Shown piece by piece: positions 1-5,096 of a stretch of 9,257 nucleotides of DNA (its first letter is position 1; each line of letters starts with the position of its first letter). The stretch covers positions 1 to 9,257 of the forward strand of contig OMUM01000014.1 of NCBI GenBank assembly GCA_900314225.1, read 5' to 3'. The DNA is from an uncultured bacterium (GTDB lineage Bacteria; Bacillota_I; Bacilli_A; RF39; UBA660). A program made the position numbers and the translations under genes. Below the pieces are notes generated by a model that saw nothing but the letters and a program-made list of their open reading frames with translations, searched no databases and was not told the DNA's origin.

Positions 1-1
1 A

Positions 2-61
2 GTTACTTCTTTAGTTGATGAAAATATTTATAGAAAGTTGTTGAGTGTATATGATAAATAA
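2..61 (+). CDS. 3' end of an upstream gene (partial, unidentified)
   Basis: One frame is open from the left edge and ends at TAA 59-61, giving a 19-residue tail that begins VTSLVDENIY and ends LLSVYDK. The other two forward frames are closed in this stretch (TGA 16-18, TAG 12-14, TGA 42-44). The tail overlaps the ATG of the next gene by 11 bases, the tight packing expected inside an operon. Its codons (TTG/TTA for Leu, GTT for Val) match the neighbours. Too little is visible to name a family. If the next gene is a pilin, this could be another member of a pilus or competence operon, but that is inference from position only. It could also be a chance open frame. Confidence 0.42.
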   Translation, partial: VTSLVDENIYRKLLSVYDK

Positions 62-677
62 TAAAGGATTTGGAAAATTTGAGACTTTGACAATTATTGT
101 TGTTATTATTTGTATAATTGCATTTTTTCTTTATCAAACATTAGAAGTTTCTGATGATAGAAAAATTAAACTAATACGAGAAAGTGCTACTAGTTTTGGG
201 AGGACTATGATTAATAATTCTACTTCTTTCAGAAATCAAAATAATATTTATTTAGATGAGGCTATTGATGAAGGATCAGTAAAAAAAATTAAGAGTCCAT
301 TTGGAGGATTTTGTGATGGTAGTGAAAGTAGGTTTTATAGAGATAGTCGAGGTAATTCAAAAATAAATTTTAGATGTGGTGAATATCTAATTGAGGATGT
401 TAGAGTAGATGATGCTTCATCTGCTACAATGTATAAAGTTGGTAATTGGAGTGCTAATAAACCTAGTAGTAGTAATGTAGAAGAGAAAGTTTTATACAAT
501 TGTTCTTCTAATGGAAGTGAGTTATATCCTAATTATATGGAAGATTTATATTTAGTATATAAGATTAACAGAGATTACAGTAGTGATTACTATTCAATAG
601 ATAATATTACAGAATGTTCTGTTGTTAAAAAGACTTTTTATCGTACTAAAGAAGCTGTTAATTTTGATAAGAAATAA
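51..677 (+). CDS. Type IV prepilin-like / pseudopilin protein
   Basis: This 208-residue protein carries a class III (prepilin-type) leader. It has a short charged N-terminus MINNKG, then Phe7 at the +1 position, Glu11 at the canonical +5 position and a hydrophobic helix over residues 12-28. Prepilin peptidase would be expected to cut between Gly6 and Phe7, and the protein would act outside the membrane in a pilus or DNA-uptake fibre. After the helix comes a polar Ser/Asn/Asp/Tyr-rich domain with four cysteines (88, 109, 151, 189) that could form two disulfides. The start is ATG 51, which gives the usual short leader; a GTG at 45 adds only two residues. The Shine-Dalgarno signal is weak, and the gene overlaps the preceding one, suggesting translational coupling. 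The exact pilin subfamily is not recognised. A signal-anchored protein with a chance leader match is the alternative. Confidence 0.66.
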   Translation: MINNKGFGKFETLTIIVVIICIIAFFLYQTLEVSDDRKIKLIRESATSFGRTMINNSTSFRNQNNIYLDEAIDEGSVKKIKSPFGGFCDGSESRFYRDSRGNSKINFRCGEYLIEDVRVDDASSATMYKVGNWSANKPSSSNVEEKVLYNCSSNGSELYPNYMEDLYLVYKINRDYSSDYYSIDNITECSVVKKTFYRTKEAVNFDKK

Positions 678-691
678 ATAAAAATGTATTT

Positions 692-719
692 AAATCAAGA
701 TTTTTTTCTTGATTTTTTT
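692..719 (+). terminator. Rho-independent terminator after the prepilin-like gene
   Basis: A 9-bp stem (692-700 with 707-715, AAATCAAGA/TCTTGATTT) closes a six-T loop and runs into a T-tract through 719. It lies 14 bases past the stop codon and ends one base before the predicted thiI -35 box, so it separates the two transcription units cleanly. Confidence 0.9.
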
Positions 720-720
720 A

Positions 721-749
721 TAGATATATGTTTTATTTTATGATAAAAT
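721..749 (+). promoter_or_regulatory. Predicted SigA-type promoter for thiI
   Basis: TAGATA (721-726, 4 of 6 to TTGACA), a 17-base spacer and TAAAAT (744-749) form the promoter. The -10 is preceded by TG-A, making it an extended -10. The predicted start near 756 gives a very short leader before the ribosome site at 759. The preceding terminator implies that thiI needs its own promoter. Confidence 0.55.
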
Positions 750-758
750 ATGTCCATT

Positions 759-766
759 GGAGTGAT
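759..766 (+). promoter_or_regulatory. Ribosome binding site that sets the thiI start
   Basis: GGAGTGAT (759-766), with its GGAG core 7 bases before ATG 770, is a strong Shine-Dalgarno site. The in-frame ATG at 728 has no such site and lies upstream of the predicted -10, so it would not be transcribed. Confidence 0.85.
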
Positions 767-769
767 AGT

Positions 770-1954
770 ATGCGTGTTATATTAATTAAGTATGGTGAAT
801 TAAATACTAAGGGTGATAATAGAAATTTTTTTATTAATACTTTATTTAATAATATTAAAAATAAATTAAACGGTTTTGATGTAATTATTATTAAAGATAG
901 GGCTAAAATGACTATTAAGTTTAATGATAATGATTTAGAAAGTATTGAGGATATTATTTCAAAGATATTTGGAATTCATTCTTATACTGTTGCTGAAGTG
1001 TGTAGTGTTGATATTGATTCAATTAAAAGTAAAGTTTTAGAAGTTGCTAATAAATTGGAATTTAATACTTTTAAAATAGAAACTAAAAGAAGTAATAAGA
1101 ATTTTCCAATTCATAGTATGGAATTAAATAATATACTTGGAGGAGCTATATTAAAAAGTAATAGTAATTTAAAAGTAGATGTACATAATCCAGATATTTT
1201 GCTTAAAGTTGAAATTAGAAACGATGGTGTATATATTTATTATAAAGTTTGTCCTGGTAGTGGTGGTTATCCTGTTGGAACACAACCTAAAGCTTTATTG
1301 ATGTTATCAGGTGGTATTGACTCACCAGTTGCAGGATATTTGGCAATGAAACGTGGAATTCCAGTAGATGCTGTTTATTTTGAGGCTATACCACATACTA
1401 GTTTAGAGGCTAGAGAAAAGGTCGTTTCTTTATGTCGAAAGTTATCTGTTTATACAAATTGTATAAATTTACATATAGTTAATTTTACGCCAATACAGGA
1501 AGAGATATATAAGAATTGTCGAGAAGACTATTGTATTACAATTATGAGGAGAATGATGTATAGAATAATGGATAAACTTTCAAAAAAATATAAGAGTTTA
1601 GCTATTATTAATGGAGAAAGTATTGGCCAAGTAGCTAGTCAAACTTTAACAAGTATGAATGTTATAAATAGTGTAACTAATATGCCTGTTATTAGACCTT
1701 TAGCTTGTTTTGATAAATTAGAGATAATGGATATTTCTAGAAAAATAGATACCTATGAGATAAGTATTTTGCCATATGAAGATTGTTGTACAGTATTTGT
1801 TCCACGTCATCCGGCAATTAATCCAAAGATAGGTGTGGCTATAAAGGAAGAATCTTTATTTGATTATGATAAGTTAATTGATAATGCAATAGATAGTGTT
1901 AATACAATAAAGATTGATAATGCTAGAGATAATGAATTTGATAATTTATTGTAA
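770..1954 (+). CDS. thiI: tRNA uracil 4-sulfurtransferase ThiI
   Basis: ThiI adenylates U8 of tRNA and replaces its oxygen with sulfur to make 4-thiouridine; in some bacteria it also supplies sulfur for the thiamine thiazole. The 394-residue protein begins MRVILIKYGELNTKGDNR, the typical family start. It has a THUMP-type RNA-binding region over about residues 45-160 and a PP-loop ATP pyrophosphatase domain with SGGIDS at 180-185. A conserved GESIGQVASQT stretch lies at 282-292. A Cys-Cys pair (339-340) sits where the family's catalytic cysteine lies (Cys344 in E. coli). There is no C-terminal rhodanese domain, so length and architecture resemble the Bacillus form rather than the E. coli one. 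That form needs a partner cysteine desulfurase, and none is encoded in this window. The start is fixed by a strong ribosome site and the gene has its own promoter. Confidence 0.96.
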   Translation: MRVILIKYGELNTKGDNRNFFINTLFNNIKNKLNGFDVIIIKDRAKMTIKFNDNDLESIEDIISKIFGIHSYTVAEVCSVDIDSIKSKVLEVANKLEFNTFKIETKRSNKNFPIHSMELNNILGGAILKSNSNLKVDVHNPDILLKVEIRNDGVYIYYKVCPGSGGYPVGTQPKALLMLSGGIDSPVAGYLAMKRGIPVDAVYFEAIPHTSLEAREKVVSLCRKLSVYTNCINLHIVNFTPIQEEIYKNCREDYCITIMRRMMYRIMDKLSKKYKSLAIINGESIGQVASQTLTSMNVINSVTNMPVIRPLACFDKLEIMDISRKIDTYEISILPYEDCCTVFVPRHPAINPKIGVAIKEESLFDYDKLIDNAIDSVNTIKIDNARDNEFDNLL

Positions 1955-1958
1955 AAAA

Positions 1959-1988
1959 TGTATAAAATTTAAATAAATTTACATCCTA
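1959..1988 (+). promoter_or_regulatory. Predicted SigG (forespore) promoter for the SASP gene
   Basis: TGTATA (1959-1964), a 17-base spacer and CATCCTA (1982-1988) fit the known Bacillus SigG pattern (about TGHATA and CATNHTA) at every defined base. SASP genes are classic SigG targets, which supports the call. The predicted start falls near 1994-1996, inside or at the edge of the ribosome site, so the leader would be only about 12 bases. No terminator lies between thiI and this promoter. Confidence 0.8.
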
Positions 1989-1993
1989 TATGT

Positions 1994-2002
1994 AGGAGGT
2001 GA
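1994..2002 (+). promoter_or_regulatory. Full-length Shine-Dalgarno of the SASP gene
   Basis: AGGAGGTGA is complementary to the anti-Shine-Dalgarno over nine bases and ends 4 bases before ATG 2007. This predicts very strong translation, fitting a protein that must coat the spore chromosome in large amounts. Confidence 0.9.
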
Positions 2003-2006
2003 GTTT

Positions 2007-2219
2007 ATGGCAAGACCAAAAAAGAGTGCTAGAAAAACACAAACTTCTAATAATACAGCAGATAATATGAAGTATGAAATTGCTTCAGAATTTGGTGTAA
2101 ATTTAGGAGCTGATGCTACTAGTCGTGCTAATGGTAGAGTTGGTGGAGAAATGACTAAGAGATTAGTTGAAAGTGGTAAGAATAAGAAATCTTCTACTAA
2201 AAATAAAAAAAGTAAATAA
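2007..2219 (+). CDS. Alpha/beta-type small acid-soluble spore protein
   Basis: Alpha/beta SASPs coat spore DNA, hold it in an A-like form that resists UV and chemicals, and are degraded on germination as an amino-acid source. This 70-residue protein has both family signatures. KYEIASEFGVNLGADATSRA (22-41) contains the germination protease site, expected cut Glu24-Ile25. NGRVGGEMTKRLV (42-54) is the second DNA-binding segment. Usual members read NGSVGGEITKRLV, so Arg44 and Met49 are changes. The termini differ from typical members. The N-terminus is basic (MARPKKSARK), and the usual Gln/Glu-rich tail is replaced by a Lys/Ser/Asn tail (58-70). A SigG promoter and maximal ribosome site precede it, and a strong terminator follows. 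Which ssp gene it is cannot be told. Confidence 0.96.
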   Translation: MARPKKSARKTQTSNNTADNMKYEIASEFGVNLGADATSRANGRVGGEMTKRLVESGKNKKSSTKNKKSK

Positions 2220-2225
2220 TAAGAT

Positions 2226-2268
2226 AAAATGATGAATTAATTAAATTAGTTCATCATTTTTTGTTTTT
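2226..2268 (+). terminator. Rho-independent terminator after the SASP gene
   Basis: An 11-bp perfect stem (2226-2236, AAAATGATGAA, with 2250-2260) can be extended inward by about five more pairs, including one G-T pair, to a 3-base loop. It is followed by a T-rich tract to 2268. It begins 7 bases after the stop codon. Its T-tract runs into the extended -10 of the next gene. Confidence 0.92.
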
Positions 2269-2269
2269 G

Positions 2270-2278
2270 TGATAAAAT
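2270..2278 (+). promoter_or_regulatory. Predicted extended -10 promoter of the HipA-like kinase gene
   Basis: TG-A-TAAAAT (2270-2278) is the same extended -10 seen before thiI. The -35 position at 17-base spacing (TTCATC, 2250-2255) is poor and lies inside the preceding terminator stem. The strong terminator upstream argues that a promoter must exist here. Confidence 0.45.
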
Positions 2279-2291
2279 TATATCAGATGAT

Positions 2292-2296
2292 GGTGA
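2292..2296 (+). promoter_or_regulatory. Ribosome binding site that sets the kinase start
   Basis: GGTGA, preceded by TGAT, ends 5 bases before ATG 2302. The upstream in-frame GTG 2269 overlaps the predicted -10, and ATG 2287 lacks a ribosome site, so ATG 2302 is preferred. Confidence 0.65.
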
Positions 2297-2301
2297 AATT
2301 T

Positions 2302-3357
2302 ATGATTAATATAAATAAGTACTTAAAAGAAAAATTTAATTATAATTATACAGGCGATAAACAAGATTTTTATAATCAAGATTTTATTGAGTTTGAGGGA
2401 AATGGTAAGGATGCTTTGTTTTGGTTAATCGATGGTAATGATAGATATTTATTCAAAAAAATTGATAATTATGAATTTAATATCTGGGGTGAATTATTAG
2501 CAATGGAGTTTGCAAAAGAAGTTGGTTTTGATTGTGCAAATTATGAGTTTGCTAAATTTGAAGATATGTTTGGTTTTGTTACAAAGTCTTTCGTTAATAA
2601 TAATGAATCTTTAATTAATTTTACTGAAGTAATGCAAAGATCAATAAATGATAAATGTTCAAAAAAAATAATGGATAAAGTTACAGATATTGAAAGTAAT
2701 CCTAAAAATATTAATAATAGGGATATAAAAGTAAAATCTGGACTTAATAATTATTTAGATATTTGTGAAATAATTAATTCATCTGATAAGTTATCTAGAG
2801 AAGAAAAAATTACGATTAAAAAGAATTTAATTAATCTTTTATGCTTTGATTTAATTACTATGCAAGGAGATAGACATCCTGATAATTTTGGTTTAATAAA
2901 AAATAATTCTAATTATAAATTTTCTCCTATATTTGATAATTCTTCTTCTTTTGGATTAGGCTATCCATATATGGAATGGAGATGTTCTGAGTATAGGTCT
3001 GATTTTCTTAATTCAAAATATTATACTGTTGATGAACTTAAGAAGTATTATAATTTTAAATTGGCTTTTTCTTATAATGATAATAAACATGTTATAGATT
3101 GTCTTGATAGTATAATTGCTGGTGATAATCTGGAAATTTTATCTACTTTAGAAAAAATGTGTGATATTTTGTCTGTTGATTTTTTAGAAAATACTATAGC
3201 TAATTTAGAGAAAAAATTAAATTTTAAAATGAATGATAATTTAAAATTTTACATAATAAATATGTATGAACATAATTTGAATTATATAAAAATGAAATTA
3301 AATGAAAAGGATATGAAAAATAATTATGGAGAAAGTAAAAATAATAGAAAATTATGA
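2302..3357 (+). CDS. HipA/CtkA-like serine/threonine kinase-fold protein
   Basis: This 351-residue protein looks like a HipA-fold kinase. A likely ATP-binding lysine lies in LFKK (51-54). WGELLAMEFAKEVG (62-75) matches the family's Glu-bearing helix. The catalytic loop is GDRHPDNFG (189-197), with Asp190 as probable base and Asn195 for metal. PIFDNSSSFG (209-218) supplies the metal-binding Asp212. The spacing of these motifs and the short N-terminus resemble CtkA and HipT more than E. coli HipA, because the HipA N-subdomain 1 is not evident. Such kinases phosphorylate serine or threonine on targets such as aminoacyl-tRNA synthetases or host proteins; the target here is unknown. No HipB-like antitoxin gene is adjacent. 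The gene ends inside the next one with a 32-base overlap, so the two are probably co-translated. The fold call is firm and the role is open. Confidence 0.82.
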   Translation: MININKYLKEKFNYNYTGDKQDFYNQDFIEFEGNGKDALFWLIDGNDRYLFKKIDNYEFNIWGELLAMEFAKEVGFDCANYEFAKFEDMFGFVTKSFVNNNESLINFTEVMQRSINDKCSKKIMDKVTDIESNPKNINNRDIKVKSGLNNYLDICEIINSSDKLSREEKITIKKNLINLLCFDLITMQGDRHPDNFGLIKNNSNYKFSPIFDNSSSFGLGYPYMEWRCSEYRSDFLNSKYYTVDELKKYYNFKLAFSYNDNKHVIDCLDSIIAGDNLEILSTLEKMCDILSVDFLENTIANLEKKLNFKMNDNLKFYIINMYEHNLNYIKMKLNEKDMKNNYGESKNNRKL

Positions 3358-3739
3358 GAAATTAATACTTTTTTTAAGAAAAAAAGGTATAAGTGATGGA
3401 GCAGTTAAATCTTTTATTAATAATAATAAAAGTATTATTGAGGAGAGTATTGATAATATACTTGATAGATTATTTATGATTTATAATAATAAAGATTTGT
3501 ATTGTATTTTACTTACTATTGATGATAGATATTTGTGGTCATTATATAAAGATAATGAATTTAGTGCGTTTAAATCGATTAATAATGAAAAAGATAGTAT
3601 TGTTGAGATGATGGTTGGTTTTATTGATAGTAATAAGATTAAGGATATTTATCCAGATATTGATGGTTTAAATTTGAATAAAAAAATTAAATTATTAAAA
3701 AAATGTAAACTTAATTCTCATGGATATCATTTTGAATAA
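3326..3739 (+). CDS. Unknown 137-aa protein overlapping the HipA-like kinase gene
   Basis: I do not recognise this family. The frame starts at ATG 3326, inside the kinase gene, and no later in-frame start occurs until residue 50, so this start is nearly forced. A ribosome site is poor (AAGG at 3307-3310, about 15 bases away), which fits translation by coupling to the kinase. The product appears soluble. Residues 1-45 are charged and likely helical. Residues 55-80 look like paired strands with aromatics (LYCILLTIDDRYLWSLY). A further helix (90-105) follows, then a Lys-rich end (118-127). It has no signal peptide, no membrane helix and no visible helix-turn-helix. By position it could be an antitoxin, substrate or adaptor of the kinase, which is inference only. 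Confidence 0.75.
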   Translation: MEKVKIIENYEKLILFLRKKGISDGAVKSFINNNKSIIEESIDNILDRLFMIYNNKDLYCILLTIDDRYLWSLYKDNEFSAFKSINNEKDSIVEMMVGFIDSNKIKDIYPDIDGLNLNKKIKLLKKCKLNSHGYHFE

Positions 3740-3748
3740 TTTATGCTA

Positions 3749-3777
3749 TTGACAAAAAAGTTCTATTTTGTTATTTT
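3749..3777 (+). promoter_or_regulatory. SigA promoter of the first acetate kinase gene
   Basis: A perfect TTGACA (3749-3754), a 17-base spacer and TATTTT (3772-3777) preceded by TG-T (an extended -10) form a convincing vegetative promoter. It begins 10 bases after the previous stop codon. No terminator separates it from the kinase pair, so some read-through is possible. Confidence 0.82.
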
Positions 3778-3801
3778 AAGTTTTAGAAATGGAGATGTAT
3801 T

Positions 3802-4995
3802 ATGAAGTATTTATGTGTTAATGCGGGTAGTAGTTCTTTAAAGTTTCAATTAGTTGAAATGCCTGAAGAGAAAGTTATTATTAGTGGTTATATTGAAAAA
3901 ATTGGTGCTGAAGATAGTTTTTGGAACACAAAAATTAATGGTAAAAAGATAAGAGGAGAGAAACCTTTAAAAAATCATAGTGAAGCTGTTGATGTTATGC
4001 TTGAAGAATTAATTGATAAGGGTGCTGTTGAGTCTCTTTGTGAGATTAAAGGTATTGGTCATAGAGTTTTACATGGTGGAGAATATTATAAAGATTCTAT
4101 TGTTGTTGATGGAAAAGTAATTAAGAATATTGAAAGTCTTACTAAACTTGGACCTTTACATATTCCAGGTAATTTAACTGGAATAAAAGCTATGATGAAA
4201 GCTTTACCTGATGTAAAGAATGTAGCTGTTTTTGATACGGCTTTTCATCAAACTATGCCTAAGATGAATTATATTTATCCTGTACCATTAGAATGGTATA
4301 AAAAATATGGTGTTAGAAAGTATGGTTTCCATGGTACTAGTCATAAATATATTACAGAATTAATGCAAGAAAAATTAGGTAAAGAAGATGTTAATCTAAT
4401 TATATGTCATGTTGGAAGTGGAGCTAGTATTAGTGCTGTTCGTGATGGCAAGTGTTTAGATACTACTATGGGTCTTACTCCACTTGATGGATTAATGATG
4501 GGAACTAGAAGTGGTGCAATAGATCCTTCTATAATTAAGTATATTTCTGAAGAAGCTAATTTATCTGTTCAAGAGATTGATGAGATTCTTAATAAGAATA
4601 GTGGTTTGCGTGGAATTTGTGGATTTAATGATAATAGAGATGTTGAGAAAGCAATTGCTGAAGGCGATGAAAATGCTAAACTAGCTTTAGATATGTATAT
4701 TGATAGAATTGTTAAGTATATTGCTGAATATTATGTTGAATTAGAAGGAAATGTTGATGCTGTTGTTATGACTGCTGGTGTACTTGAAAATGGTAAAGAG
4801 ACTCGTGAAGCAATTATAAATAAATTAAAATGTTTAGGATTTAAGTTAGATAAGAAAGCAAATGATGCTATTGCTGGATTTAAGGATCAAAAATCTGGTA
4901 TTATTACGACAGCTGATTCTAGTGTTCCAGTATATGTTGAACCTACTAATGAAGAAATCATGATAGTTAGAGATACTTATAAATTGTGTAAATAA
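3802..4995 (+). CDS. ackA: Acetate kinase (first paralogue)
   Basis: Acetate kinase interconverts acetyl phosphate plus ADP with acetate plus ATP and is the ATP-yielding step of acetate fermentation. The 397-residue length is normal. Conserved residues present are Asn7 with GSSSLK (9-14), Arg88, His120, Asp145, GFHGTSH (175-181, His177), His203, MGTRSG with Arg236, and PTNEE (381-385). These correspond to M. thermophila Asn7, Arg91, His123, Asp148, His180, His208 and Arg241. Three nucleotide-lobe positions depart from the family. HLGNG is HVGSG (Asn to Ser206), TRSGDIDP is TRSGAIDP (Ala239), and GIGEN is GVLEN (Leu328). It has its own promoter, a GGAG ribosome site (3791-3794) 7 bases before ATG, and its own terminator. 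It is clearly in the family; whether ATP handling is normal is uncertain. Confidence 0.93.
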   Translation: MKYLCVNAGSSSLKFQLVEMPEEKVIISGYIEKIGAEDSFWNTKINGKKIRGEKPLKNHSEAVDVMLEELIDKGAVESLCEIKGIGHRVLHGGEYYKDSIVVDGKVIKNIESLTKLGPLHIPGNLTGIKAMMKALPDVKNVAVFDTAFHQTMPKMNYIYPVPLEWYKKYGVRKYGFHGTSHKYITELMQEKLGKEDVNLIICHVGSGASISAVRDGKCLDTTMGLTPLDGLMMGTRSGAIDPSIIKYISEEANLSVQEIDEILNKNSGLRGICGFNDNRDVEKAIAEGDENAKLALDMYIDRIVKYIAEYYVELEGNVDAVVMTAGVLENGKETREAIINKLKCLGFKLDKKANDAIAGFKDQKSGIITTADSSVPVYVEPTNEEIMIVRDTYKLCK

Positions 4996-5016
4996 TATTT
5001 TTATATTTTTAATGGT

Positions 5017-5039
5017 GGTTGGCTCTGGCCAATCTTTTT
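5017..5039 (+). terminator. Rho-independent terminator between the two acetate kinase genes
   Basis: A 7-bp stem GGTTGGC/GCCAATC (one G-T pair; 5017-5023 with 5028-5034) with a TCTG loop is followed by TTTTT and further T-rich sequence. It is unusually GC-rich for this window and lies 21 bases after the stop codon. Confidence 0.88.
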
Positions 5040-5063
5040 CTTTCTTTAAATATACTTATGTAG

Positions 5064-5069
5064 TATAAT
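5064..5069 (+). promoter_or_regulatory. Predicted -10 of the second acetate kinase operon
   Basis: A perfect TATAAT lies 28 bases before the ATG, with an AGGAGTGA ribosome site (5082-5089) between them. No good -35 is visible at 16-18 bases (TTTCTT at 17), so the promoter may be activator-dependent or weak. It follows a terminator and would drive the five genes to 9007. Confidence 0.6.
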
Positions 5070-5096
5070 ATTAATGAGTTTAGGAGTGATTCATTT

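Noticed and set aside
45..50. GTG start for the prepilin-like gene, two codons upstream
   Set aside because: ATG 51 gives the usual short prepilin leader. GTG follows TGA 42-44 directly and adds only Met-Tyr. It cannot be fully excluded, because GAAAG (33-37) is spaced well for it.
728..769. Longer thiI with ATG 728
   Set aside because: It lies upstream of the predicted -10 and lacks a ribosome site. Family homology begins at ATG 770, which has GGAGTGAT before it.
1965..1980. AT-only dyad (AAATTT...AAATTT) after thiI as a terminator
   Set aside because: The stem is six A-T pairs with no T-tract after it, and it forms the spacer of the SigG promoter.
1980..1996. Inverted repeat TACAT/ATGTA over the SigG -10, as an operator or RNA hairpin
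   Set aside because: It has only five pairs in very AT-rich DNA and lies mostly upstream of the predicted transcript start. It is likely chance.
2269..2301. Longer HipA-like kinase starting at GTG 2269 or ATG 2287
   Set aside because: The GTG overlaps the predicted -10 and neither start has a Shine-Dalgarno. ATG 2302 has GGTGA at proper spacing.
3355..3357. TGA read as Trp (Mycoplasma-type code)
   Set aside because: Trp is written TGG throughout. TGA ends two genes at positions that abut or overlap a downstream start, and sporulation genes are present.
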